Origin: Deltaproteobacteria bacterium | GTDB lineage: Bacteria > Myxococcota > JACPTQ01 | Assembly: GCA_016192705.1 (NCBI GenBank) | Contig: JACPTQ010000045.1 | Location: 28,519-92,518, forward strand | Length of the DNA stretch: 64,000 nt | Direction: 5' to 3' | Shown: one piece after another, positions 8,863 to 16,324 of the stretch | Position numbering within the stretch: position 1 is the stretch's first letter | Layout of the letters: each line of letters begins with the position of its first letter | The notes under the pieces: generated by a model | What the model was told of the DNA's origin: nothing | The model's database searches: none | What the model saw: the letters and a program-made list of their open reading frames with translations, nothing else | Translations under genes and position numbers: made by a program

Positions 8863-9185
8863 GGGGCGATTTTGTGGCGGCGCTCGTTCTGGATCGCCCG
8901 GAGTTTGGCGATGAGCCCCTCGTTGCAAAACGGGAAGACTGGCGAAGCCTCACGCACCTCGGCTTCAAGCTTGGAGCGGTTGATCGCCGCACGCGCCGCC
9001 ATCTCTTTGCAACGATTCGCGGTTCGAACGGGGACGTTGATTTTGCGTTTCGATACGCTGTGGCCCGATCGTCGCGGTTGTCCGAGATTTCGAGTGCACG
9101 CGGCGTTCACGAGGTCTTCGGGCGCACGAGTTTTCCGCAGCGCGTCGCGTGGGCCGAACGCGTATCTGAGGAGGGCGCGCGATGA
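8859..9185 (+). CDS. Short RAMP-operon protein sharing a repeated C-terminus
   Basis: 108 residues from GTG 8859, overlapping the upstream stop by four bases and the next ATG by four bases. The first 43 residues look protein-like (FVAALVLDRPEFGDEPL, REDWRSLTHLGFKLGAVD). The middle 38 residues are identical to the end of the previous gene because both come from a perfect 116-bp repeat. This could be the displaced C-terminal fragment of one original gene spanning 7972-9185, interrupted by the duplication. Codon positions inside the repeat show no third-base G/C excess, unlike the flanks. Function unknown. Confidence 0.4.
   Translation: MRGDFVAALVLDRPEFGDEPLVAKREDWRSLTHLGFKLGAVDRRTRRHLFATIRGSNGDVDFAFRYAVARSSRLSEISSARGVHEVFGRTSFPQRVAWAERVSEEGAR
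8988..9103. repeat. 116-bp perfect direct repeat, copy 2
   Basis: Second copy of the repeat at 8728-8843, in the short gene 8859-9185. An offset of 260 bp is not a multiple of three, yet both copies are read in the same protein phase because the host frames differ. Confidence 0.95.
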
Positions 9186-10303
9186 GGGCAATCGCGACGT
9201 TCGTCGTCGAGCGGAGCGATGCGTGGGGGATGATGCCGTGGTCGTCGTCGCGGGTTGGCGAGGCGGTTCGCGGTGCGCTGCGTGAGGCGTTGGTGGCTCA
9301 CGCGGATGGCGTATGTGTTCGTCCGGGAGCGTGCGACGCGAAGTCGACGTGTGCCGCGTGTGAGCTGTTTGGGGCGGCCGGACGGCCGGGCCGGGTGTCG
9401 GTCGCGGCGACGTTCAATGCGGATTCGGGCGCCGTGTCGGTCGAGGTGGGGGGTGGCAACGAAGACGTTACGCGGGTCAACGGTCTCGCGAAGGCCGTTC
9501 GTCGTTTCAGTTTGAACGGCCAAACGTGGCGCGTGCGGGATGTGCGGTTTGGGGAGGCGGGAGCGGGAGCGGAAGCGGGTGCGGAAGCGGAGGCGGATGC
9601 GGGAGCGGTCGCTGTTCGCCTTGAGGCGCTGTCGCCTTGGCTCGTCGCCAGTTTTTCGTGGGGCGATCGTTTTCGCGCAGGTGCGTCGCCGTGCGTACCG
9701 GGGTCGCAACTTCGAGGTGCGCTTGGCGTCGAAGGTGGGCGCGTTTCGCATCTGCGGCTTCTTGGCGATGCGCGCGCGCGGTTTGCGTTGGGGCGTGGTC
9801 ATGCCGGCGCGTTTGCGGAAGAAGCGTGGGAGGCCGGCGCGATTTTTGAGGCTCGCGTCGACGGCGGCCGGTTTACGGCGGTCAACGAGGGCGCGATCGG
9901 CGCGGGGCGAAATCGGGGATACGGTCGCTTTCGAGCGACGTATCGGCCTTTGGACAACGGCATCGACCCGATCGCCGACTTCAACAAAGAACCATCAAAC
10001 GTCACAATCGCGTTCGAGACCGATGCCGCTCTTCCCAGCCGCGCCGATCTCACGCGCGCGTTGTTCGGTGAGGGTGCGGCGACGCTTCACGGTGCGCTCA
10101 TCGCACGTGGACCAACGGGCGCGCCGATTACCTGGGTGCGGGGGCGCCCGGCGATACCAGCCGGCAGCCGGTTTGAGTTTGCGTTGATAGCTGGGGAGCG
10201 AGAGCGGGCGGCAGAGACGCTTCGGGTGGCGCTTAAAACGGGCGTGGGTGACGGGGCAGCGGACGGTTATGGCGAGCTTCGTGTTTTGGAGATGAAACAA
10301 TGA
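9182..10303 (+). CDS. Csx10-like double RAMP protein
   Basis: 373 residues from ATG 9182 (overlaps the upstream stop, ATGA). It has two RAMP-type halves. The first has CAACELFGAAGRPGRVSV; the second has VPGSQLRGALGV and the glycine-rich GAGRNRGYGRFR. Two fused RAMP domains with this late glycine loop recall Csx10/Cas5-type subunits of type III-D effectors, which bind the 5' handle of the guide RNA. Between the halves, at 9554-9608, there is an expanded hexamer tract coding for Ala/Gly/Glu. Assignment to Csx10 instead of a generic RAMP is an inference. Confidence 0.6.
   Translation: MRAIATFVVERSDAWGMMPWSSSRVGEAVRGALREALVAHADGVCVRPGACDAKSTCAACELFGAAGRPGRVSVAATFNADSGAVSVEVGGGNEDVTRVNGLAKAVRRFSLNGQTWRVRDVRFGEAGAGAEAGAEAEADAGAVAVRLEALSPWLVASFSWGDRFRAGASPCVPGSQLRGALGVEGGRVSHLRLLGDARARFALGRGHAGAFAEEAWEAGAIFEARVDGGRFTAVNEGAIGAGRNRGYGRFRATYRPLDNGIDPIADFNKEPSNVTIAFETDAALPSRADLTRALFGEGAATLHGALIARGPTGAPITWVRGRPAIPAGSRFEFALIAGERERAAETLRVALKTGVGDGAADGYGELRVLEMKQ
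9554..9608. repeat. GCGGNN hexamer tract in Csx10-like gene
   Basis: About nine units of GCGGGA/GCGGAA/GCGGGT and similar, coding Ala/Gly/Glu between the two RAMP halves. Confidence 0.85.
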
Positions 10304-11034
10304 CAAACGTGCCTTGGGACAGCGAGCGACGGCGGCTTCGGCCACAGTTTATTCGGCGCGCATCGGCTTACATGGACGGGACGAAGATTTGGGAAAAGGG
10401 GGGATTTGCGCGGGATGAAGTCGCGCTCCGGACGCTGGTGCGCGTCGCCGACGAGTCGATCGACATTGAAGAGGTGCTCCATTTCGTTCGAGCGAAGATC
10501 GGTCAGACGGAGCCCGGACGAAAATGGCGTTATCGCGATTTTGGGGAGTCGCTCATTCGCGAGTTGACGGACGGGCTTGCGGCGGTGCGCAAGGAGATCG
10601 AGGAACGGCTCGCGCGGCCGGCCGGGGATGGTGAAATCGCGGTGCACGTGTCGCGGTGGTTTGTCGCGGCGGCGCTTGAGCATTACCGGTATCGGCGTGA
10701 AGTCGAGCGGGCGCGGGCCGAACAGGGGGTGGGACGAGATGTTGCGAAGGAGCGCGGGGAGAAGAGGGAGCGGCCGGGCGGTCGAGATGCGAAGAAGCGC
10801 GTTTTTGGCGACGGCACGGCGGTGAAGCGGCGGGGGGAGGATGAAGTAAGGGAGAAGAGAAACCACGGAGACACTGAGGCACTGAGGTCTGGGGAGGAAG
10901 AAAAAACTAATAGGAAAGAGTTAGCGGGTGCGGACGCGGGTGTGGATGCCGAAGCGGTTGCGGGAGCGGGTTCGGGCGGGAGAGCGGGGACGGATGCGGT
11001 TGCGGGAGCGGGCGCCGACGAGGAGGCGAAGTGA
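10300..11034 (+). CDS. Possible small helical effector subunit (Cas11-like) with low-complexity tail
   Basis: 244 residues from ATG 10300, overlapping the upstream stop by four bases. Residues 1-140 are helical and charged (SIDIEEVLHFVRAKIG, RDFGESLIRELTDGL, HVSRWFVAAALEHYRYRRE). Their size and position in the operon suit the Csm2/Cmr5-type small subunit that lines type III complexes; there is no motif to prove it. The remaining 100 residues are disordered. They contain a NHGDTE element (10850-10917) and an AGADEEA-type hexamer tract (10924-11030). The same kinds of insertion are found in the Cas7-like gene at 11827. Confidence 0.5.
   Translation: MTNVPWDSERRRLRPQFIRRASAYMDGTKIWEKGGFARDEVALRTLVRVADESIDIEEVLHFVRAKIGQTEPGRKWRYRDFGESLIRELTDGLAAVRKEIEERLARPAGDGEIAVHVSRWFVAAALEHYRYRREVERARAEQGVGRDVAKERGEKRERPGGRDAKKRVFGDGTAVKRRGEDEVREKRNHGDTEALRSGEEEKTNRKELAGADAGVDAEAVAGAGSGGRAGTDAVAGAGADEEAK
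10850..10917. repeat. CACGGAGACACTGAG element, copy 1
   Basis: AACCACGGAGACACTGAGGC then ACTGAGG, read in frame as NHGDTEALR in the 10300 gene. A family of similar elements is known to be dispersed in environmental bacterial genomes. Confidence 0.65.
10924..11030. repeat. GCGGNN hexamer tract in 10300 gene
   Basis: Degenerate GCGGAC/GCGGGT/GCGGTT units at the 3' end of the gene, ending just before the next gene's ribosome site. Confidence 0.75.
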
Positions 11035-11834
11035 TGGGCGAGAGGGTCGAGCTTCGCGGAACGCTCTTAGCGGTATCGCCCGTTTTTGTGGGCGATCCAA
11101 ACCAGTCTGGGCCTTACGATCGAATGGTGGTGCGGGATCGAGCGGGGGCGCCATTCATTCCGGCGTCGACGCTTCGCGGGGCGCTTCGGAGTTCGTTGGA
11201 CGTGCAGCTTTCGGCGCTCGGTCGCCGGGCAACGGCGCCGCGGGCATGTGGCGCGGTGGCGCAAGGCGGCGGGCGCGAGGCTGGTCCGCATCGATCGGTG
11301 GCGTGCGCGCTCGAAGGCGGCCCGTGCGACGTGTGTCGCCTTTTCGGATCGCGGGGGCAGGCCGGATTGGTAACGGTTTGGGATGCGCCGGTTGTTCGCG
11401 GAGGCGCGAGCGCGGGTGAGGGAGGCGAACGATTGTGGTCCGATTTGAGAGTCGCGGTGCCGCGTCATCGCGACTTGGGGACGGCGCGACGCGAAAACAG
11501 GACCGAGTGGGAAGTTGTGCGGGCCGGAGGCGTTTTCGAATTCCGTGTTGAGATTGTCGCGCACGATGAAATCGACGTCGGGCTTTTGGGGCTCGCCATC
11601 GATGGGTTGTCGAAGGGCGTTGTCGCGCTTGGAGGCGGGCGCGGGCGCGGGTTCGGTCGCGTTGAGATGGCCGTGACGTCCGCCCGCGTCATCGATCTCG
11701 CAGCGCTTGTTCGCGGCGACGTGGTTCCGGGCGACGGGGCGGCGAGTGCCTCGGTCGATGGGACTCGGGAGTTTTTGGCGCCGCACCTTGCGCGCGTGCG
11801 AGCGGCGGCGCTGGAAGGGGCGGCAGATGTTTAG
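11034..11834 (+). CDS. Cas7-like RAMP protein (Csm3/Csx7 type)
   Basis: 266 residues from ATG 11034, with GAGGAGG seven bases upstream and overlapping the previous stop. It has the usual Cas7 landmarks: GPYDRMVVRDRAGAPFIPAS followed by TLRGALRS near the N-terminus, CRLFGSRGQAGLVTVWDA in the middle and LGGGRGRGFGRVEM at the end. The Asp in YDRM aligns with the Csm3 Asp33 that cuts target RNA in type III complexes, so this is the one Cas7-like protein here that might cut RNA. Role: backbone subunit of a guide-RNA complex. Confidence 0.78.
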   Translation: MGERVELRGTLLAVSPVFVGDPNQSGPYDRMVVRDRAGAPFIPASTLRGALRSSLDVQLSALGRRATAPRACGAVAQGGGREAGPHRSVACALEGGPCDVCRLFGSRGQAGLVTVWDAPVVRGGASAGEGGERLWSDLRVAVPRHRDLGTARRENRTEWEVVRAGGVFEFRVEIVAHDEIDVGLLGLAIDGLSKGVVALGGGRGRGFGRVEMAVTSARVIDLAALVRGDVVPGDGAASASVDGTREFLAPHLARVRAAALEGAADV

Positions 11835-12930
11835 GGCATGGCACAATTCGCTGGCACTTAAGGTTCGTGTTTCGCCGATGGGCGCTCTTCAAGTTGCGGA
11901 CGTGACGGCGTGGGATGCGGTTCGCGTTGGGATGGGGTTCGTTCGCGCGGAGGGTTTGTTCGGACGGACTGTTTTTGTTCCCGCGTCGAGTGTGCGCGGG
12001 GTGATGCGTTCGTTCTCGGAGCGACTGTTGCTCGGGCTTGGTCTTCGGGCGTGCGACCCGCTTGCACCGAACGCGTGCGGGATGGGGCGCGACGCAGCGC
12101 CACGGCGAATTTACCTCGAGTCGTGTTTTGTTTGCCGAACGTTTGGGTCGGGTCAGCTCGCGGGGCGCGTTGTTGTCGGCGATTTTTGGCCGTGGAACAG
12201 CGAGGCCGTCGAGGCGACACAGCGCGATGAATGCGCGACCGCGAATCGAACCGAGCGCCGGGGCGGTATCGCGATCGATCGCCGGACGCGCGCCGGGGCG
12301 CTTGGACATGAGAGCGAAGTCGAGGTGGTCACGCGCGGCGCGTTTTACGGCGACGTTATTTTGACGAACTATCAGTTGTGGCAGCCGGCTCTCATTGGCC
12401 TCGCCCTTCGTGAAATCGAAGAGGGGTATCTCACAATTGGTGGCGGGTCGGGGCGCGGCTTTGGGCGTGTCCTGTGTCGCGTTGTCGGCGCGACGCTTCG
12501 CCAGTCGCTCGACGTTCGGGCCGCGGCTGGTTCGTTGGACGGTGCCTCACGCAAGATCATCGGGGCCGGCGGTTTCGAGGCGGATGAATTGCCGGTCCCC
12601 GACGGGGTGACGTGGGAGCGCGAGCCGCTTGCGGATGTCGCGCGGCTGTCTGGAAAAGAGTGGACGCGGCTCTTCGAGGCACTTCTGGACGGGCCCTGGC
12701 GTGAGTTCGTGACGTCGAGGGAGAAGGATAGGAGTAACCACAGAGATACAGAGAACATAGAGATCGGAGGAGAAGAAAAAGGGGGCGGGAAAGAAGAGGG
12801 CGACGCGGGAGTGGTTGCGGGCGCGGAAGCGGGAGTGGTGGCGGACGCGGGAGCGGTTGCGGTAGCGGAGACGGCGGCTGCAGAGCCGGTGCCGGCACAA
12901 GACGCTGCGCCTGTTCCCGGCGACCACTAG
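11827..12930 (+). CDS. Cas7-like RAMP protein, no aligned catalytic Asp
   Basis: 367 residues from ATG 11827, eight bases inside the previous gene, with GGAAGGGG upstream. Cas7/Csx7 landmarks: VFVPASSVRGVMRSF, CFVCRTFGSGQLAGRVVVGD, GGIAIDRRTRAGALGHESEV and IGGGSGRGFGRVLC. The segment before the PASS motif lacks an Asp where Csm3 has its catalytic one, so it is probably structural. The last 90 residues are a low-complexity tail holding a NHRDTE element (12734-12781) and an Ala/Gly/Val hexamer tract (12798-12870). Confidence 0.75.
   Translation: MFRAWHNSLALKVRVSPMGALQVADVTAWDAVRVGMGFVRAEGLFGRTVFVPASSVRGVMRSFSERLLLGLGLRACDPLAPNACGMGRDAAPRRIYLESCFVCRTFGSGQLAGRVVVGDFWPWNSEAVEATQRDECATANRTERRGGIAIDRRTRAGALGHESEVEVVTRGAFYGDVILTNYQLWQPALIGLALREIEEGYLTIGGGSGRGFGRVLCRVVGATLRQSLDVRAAAGSLDGASRKIIGAGGFEADELPVPDGVTWEREPLADVARLSGKEWTRLFEALLDGPWREFVTSREKDRSNHRDTENIEIGGEEKGGGKEEGDAGVVAGAEAGVVADAGAVAVAETAAAEPVPAQDAAPVPGDH
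12734..12781. repeat. CACGGAGACACTGAG element, copy 2
   Basis: AACCACAGAGATACAGAGAA, read in frame as NHRDTENIE in the 11827 gene; related to 10850-10917. Confidence 0.6.
12798..12870. repeat. GCGGNN hexamer tract in 11827 gene
   Basis: Degenerate units GCGGGA/GCGGAA/GCGGAC/GCGGTT coding Ala/Gly/Val in the C-terminal tail. Confidence 0.75.
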
Positions 12931-12944
12931 CAGGCGGTCGAACG

Positions 12945-13688
12945 ATGGGACGAAGACGAAGACGGCGAGGCGGTGGCGAGAATACGGCGGCTCTGGCGCG
13001 CCCGCGCGAGGGCGAACCACGTCGCGTGCGTCCACCGTTTGTCGTGCGCGCACCACGTGGGGTGAGTGGGCGATTGCGGCTCGTCGGGACGATTCGGCGG
13101 CCGGTTCACGTCGGCGCGTCAGCGTGGAAGGTGCGCGGCGCGGGCGTTCTTTTGTCGCATGTTGCGTACGGCGAAGATTACGTTATTCCGGCGTCGGTCG
13201 TGCGCGGGGCGGTGCGCGAACGGTTTGCCCGGGAAACGCGGTCGTGCGCGGGCGTTCCGCCGTATCGTTGCGAGCCGGGGAACCGATGCCCCGCGTGCGT
13301 TACGTTTGGTACGCGCGGTTTCAAGGGGCGCGTTTGGATTTCAGACGCTGTCTTGGTTGAGGGGCGGGTTGACGCGATCGCCGTCTCGCCGAATGCGGAA
13401 CGTTGGGTTGAGGCGATCACGGTCGGTGAGGTCGAGGCGGAGGTTGTGATGGATGGTCTCAATCCCGATTGGATCCGGCCGCTCTGCGCGGCGTTCGGGC
13501 TCGATTCCGATTCGTCCGTTATGCTCGGTGAATCGCACGCGGATGGGCGGGGTGAGGTGTCGTTTCAGGCCGTCGAAATTGAGTCGCCACGAGGAATCGG
13601 TGGTCCGTTCGGGCTGGGCGAGATGACGGCGGACTCAATTGGGGCGTGGGTTGGCGAGATTGAAACGGCGGCGCGGAGCGAATCGTGA
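12945..13688 (+). CDS. Third Cas7-like RAMP protein with Arg-rich N-terminus
   Basis: 247 residues from ATG 12945. An unusually basic leader (MGRRRRRRGGGEN, then PREGEPRRVRPP) precedes the RAMP fold: VHVGASAW, DYVIPASVVRGAVRERF, CPACVTFGTRGFKGRVWISD. The catalytic Asp position of Csm3 is not conserved, and the final glycine loop is weaker than in its neighbours. The basic N-terminus may bind RNA. The stop overlaps the next start (GTGA). Confidence 0.7.
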   Translation: MGRRRRRRGGGENTAALARPREGEPRRVRPPFVVRAPRGVSGRLRLVGTIRRPVHVGASAWKVRGAGVLLSHVAYGEDYVIPASVVRGAVRERFARETRSCAGVPPYRCEPGNRCPACVTFGTRGFKGRVWISDAVLVEGRVDAIAVSPNAERWVEAITVGEVEAEVVMDGLNPDWIRPLCAAFGLDSDSSVMLGESHADGRGEVSFQAVEIESPRGIGGPFGLGEMTADSIGAWVGEIETAARSES

Positions 13689-14398
13689 CAACGTACGAAC
13701 GGATTCGCGAGGCGGTTTCGATCCGGGAGCGACTCCTCCTTGTCCTGTCGCGACGACAGGAAACGCGAAAACCGGCGGGTGCTTTCGGCGATCGGGTTGG
13801 AGCGCGTGGCATGGGTTCGGGGGGTGGTGGACGTGGGATGGGTCGGGGTGCGCCGGGCGCGACGGGGCGCGGGTTTTCGAATCGCACGGGCGGTGTTGCG
13901 GGGACGGCGTCGAAGGCGGACGAGAAGAGTGGTGCGGCGCCGGTGAAGGTGACGCCTGTAACGCAAGCACCGGTCGCGAAGCCCCAGCTCGAGCGTGACG
14001 TTGCGGAAGCGCTTGGCGTGGGGGCCGTCGTCGTCGCGCGGCTCGCGGAGAGTTTTGAGCGCGTGACCGACGTCGCGAAGGCGCGTGCGATTCTCGACGC
14101 GATTCCTCGCCTTGTGCCGGCGGGCGCGGCCCATCTGCCGATTGCGGCGGCGATTCGCGAAGTGGTTCAGCCGCTCTTGGGTGGGCGCTTCGCGGACGCC
14201 GCAGCGGATCGCGTCGCCGTGCTTCGGCTGCTTTATTCTGAAATCTCGTACCTTTTGTCAAAGGCGCCGGAGTTCTCGAATGACGAGCCGGATGGACGGC
14301 GCGGTGATTCGCGGCGTGGTGGACGAGGCCCGGGTGGACGTGGGCGCGATCGCGATGGTGGACGTGACCGCGGGCGCGAGGAGCACCGTCGGGACTGA
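13685..14398 (+). CDS. RAMP-operon protein with helical core and RGG-rich ends
   Basis: 237 residues from GTG 13685. The N-terminal third is Gly/Arg-rich and disordered (GMGSGGGGRGMGRG). A helical core follows (ERDVAEALGVGAVVVARLAE, RVAVLRLLYSEISYLL). The protein ends in an RGG/RGR-type tail (RRGDSRRGGRGPGGRGR). RGG tails bind RNA in many proteins, which suits an RNA-guided complex; the helical core could be another small subunit. I know of no Cas family with this arrangement. It is the last gene of the overlapping series. Confidence 0.55.
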   Translation: MTTYERIREAVSIRERLLLVLSRRQETRKPAGAFGDRVGARGMGSGGGGRGMGRGAPGATGRGFSNRTGGVAGTASKADEKSGAAPVKVTPVTQAPVAKPQLERDVAEALGVGAVVVARLAESFERVTDVAKARAILDAIPRLVPAGAAHLPIAAAIREVVQPLLGGRFADAAADRVAVLRLLYSEISYLLSKAPEFSNDEPDGRRGDSRRGGRGPGGRGRDRDGGRDRGREEHRRD

Positions 14399-14413
14399 AA
14401 TGGGGCGGATCGC

Positions 14414-16324
14414 ATGAGCGAACTAACAGCGTTCGAAGCGCGCATCGCGCGGGCCCTCGCAGAGACAGCAATTCCGCCTGGAGATGCGTTCACGCCGGAC
14501 TACGATCGGCTCGTCGGCGACGTCGAGGCGTTTCTTGCGAGCGCGCCGTTACCCGTGAGGGCTGGCTTTCGCTCGGTGCTCGCGGCCATCGAACTCGACG
14601 GGTTGCGCGTGTCGAAGCGGCGCCGATTTTCGCGGCTTGACGCCGAGGGCCGCGCGCGCGTGCTCGAGGCGTGGTCGGAGTCGCCGCACTTTTTGAAGCG
14701 CACCGCGCTTAAATCGGTCGTTTTGCCGATGAAAGTCGCCTGTTTCGCATCGGAGGCGTCGCACAAGTTTTTTGGGTACCCGAGTGCGAATGGCCACGCG
14801 AAGGCAACGGTGCGGCACGCCGATCATCCGAACGTACTGCGGGCTGCCGACGTTGACGACGGCGAGGAGATTCGGTGCGAGGTTGTCGTTGTTGGGACGG
14901 GCGCGGGTGGTGCGGCGATCGCGAAGGAGCTCGCCGAACGTGGCGTCGCCGTCGTGATGCTCGAAGAGGGCGGGTATTTTTCGCGAGCCGATTTTACGCG
15001 GCGTGCGTACGATATGTCGAAGCAGATGTATCGCAACGGGGGATTGACAATCGCGATCGGCACGCCGGGAATCATGATTCCGCTCGGTCGAACGGTTGGG
15101 GGTACGACGACCATCAACTCGGGGACTTGTTTTCGCGTGCCGCAGCACACGCTCGACGTGTGGCACCGCGAGCACGGCCTCGCCGAATTCACACTCGATA
15201 CGCTTGCGTCGTATTACGACCGCGTTGAGAAGATTCTTGGCGTCGAGGAGGCGAAATGGGAGGTTCTGGGCGAAGTCGCGCGTCTCGTGCGGAAGGGGGC
15301 CGACGCGCTTGGTTATTCGCATCGCCCGCTTCTGCGCAACGCGCCGGGGTGCGAGGGGTCGGGCGTTTGTTGCTTTGGCTGTCCGTCGGGTGCGAAGCGT
15401 TCGGCTGACATTTCGTACGTTCCGCTTGCGCTCAAGGCGGGCGCGCGCGTTTACACCGGCGCGAAAGTCGAAAAGGTGCTCGTCAAGGGCGCGTCAGCGA
15501 CGGGCGTGGTCGTGCGCGCGGTCGGCGCGTCGAAGAGGTTCACGGTGCGCGCAGAGAGGGTCGTCGTATCAGCGGGGTCGCTCCTGACGCCAACGCTGCT
15601 TCGTCGATCGGGGCTTCGCGCGAAGGCGATCGGGCGAAACCTTTCCGTTCACCCTGCGACACGCATCGCCGCGCGGTTCCCGCACGAGTTCAAGCCGTGG
15701 GAGGGAATTCCGCAGGGTTACTGCATCGACGAGTTCCACGAGGACGGCATCTTGTATGAGGGTGCCGCGGTGCCGCCCGATTTTGCCGGGCTCGCGTTTC
15801 CGTTTTATGGCGCGCGCTTCACGGAGGCGATGGAGAATTATCGACGCACGGCGATTTTTGGTTTTCTCGTCGAGGAAACGTCGCGCGGGCGTGTGGTGCC
15901 GAGTCGCGCGCCGCTGCCGCTCGTGCTCTACAACATCAACCGCGCCGACACCGCGAAGATTCAACGCGGGTTGGTCATTCTCGCGAAGGTGTTTTTTGCG
16001 GCGGGCGCCGAGCGTCTCGTTGTTCCGGTGCATGGACACGACGAAATGACGTCGCCGGCCGACATCGAGAAATTCGCGCGGGCCGACATCCATCCGTCCG
16101 ACCTTGAGCTTGGGGCGTTTCATCCGCTTGGCACAGCGCGCATGGGGCACGATCCGAAAACGTCGGTTGTGAATACCCACCTCGAATCGCACGAGGTGCG
16201 TCGGTTGTACGTTGTTGATGGGTCGGTTTTCCCGTCGCCGCTTGGCGTTAACCCGCAAGTTACGATCATGGCGCTTGCGACGCGTGCGGCTGAGACAATC
16301 GCCGCGGGGCTCGGGCGCCGCTAG
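14414..16324 (+). CDS. GMC-family FAD oxidoreductase
   Basis: 636 residues from ATG 14414, 15 bp after the RAMP operon on the same strand. The Rossmann motif VVVVGTGAGGAAIAKELAER binds FAD. GRTVGGTTTINSGTCFR, FHPLGTARMG and VVDGSVFPSPLGVNPQ are the GMC signature segments, and the overall form resembles long-chain alcohol oxidases. A 150-residue helical N-terminal extension precedes the FAD domain. The substrate is an alcohol or sugar, not defined here. It may be transcribed by read-through from the RAMP operon, but a functional link is unproven. It converges with and overlaps the next gene's end. Confidence 0.88.
   Translation: MSELTAFEARIARALAETAIPPGDAFTPDYDRLVGDVEAFLASAPLPVRAGFRSVLAAIELDGLRVSKRRRFSRLDAEGRARVLEAWSESPHFLKRTALKSVVLPMKVACFASEASHKFFGYPSANGHAKATVRHADHPNVLRAADVDDGEEIRCEVVVVGTGAGGAAIAKELAERGVAVVMLEEGGYFSRADFTRRAYDMSKQMYRNGGLTIAIGTPGIMIPLGRTVGGTTTINSGTCFRVPQHTLDVWHREHGLAEFTLDTLASYYDRVEKILGVEEAKWEVLGEVARLVRKGADALGYSHRPLLRNAPGCEGSGVCCFGCPSGAKRSADISYVPLALKAGARVYTGAKVEKVLVKGASATGVVVRAVGASKRFTVRAERVVVSAGSLLTPTLLRRSGLRAKAIGRNLSVHPATRIAARFPHEFKPWEGIPQGYCIDEFHEDGILYEGAAVPPDFAGLAFPFYGARFTEAMENYRRTAIFGFLVEETSRGRVVPSRAPLPLVLYNINRADTAKIQRGLVILAKVFFAAGAERLVVPVHGHDEMTSPADIEKFARADIHPSDLELGAFHPLGTARMGHDPKTSVVNTHLESHEVRRLYVVDGSVFPSPLGVNPQVTIMALATRAAETIAAGLGRR

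Noticed and set aside
8156..8914. Plus-strand frame parallel to the zinc-finger gene
   Set aside because: Almost entirely Arg-rich shadow; only its last 38 residues (the repeat) look interesting and these are reported as a separate low-score finding.
7152..16324. CRISPR array associated with the RAMP operon
   Set aside because: I looked for regularly spaced 25-40 bp repeats in and around the operon on both strands and saw none; the only perfect repeat is the 116-bp pair with a single copy interval.
14414..16324. GMC oxidoreductase as a functional part of the RAMP system
   Set aside because: It is only adjacent (15 bp) and on the same strand; no known or logical link, so I list it as a possible read-through gene only.
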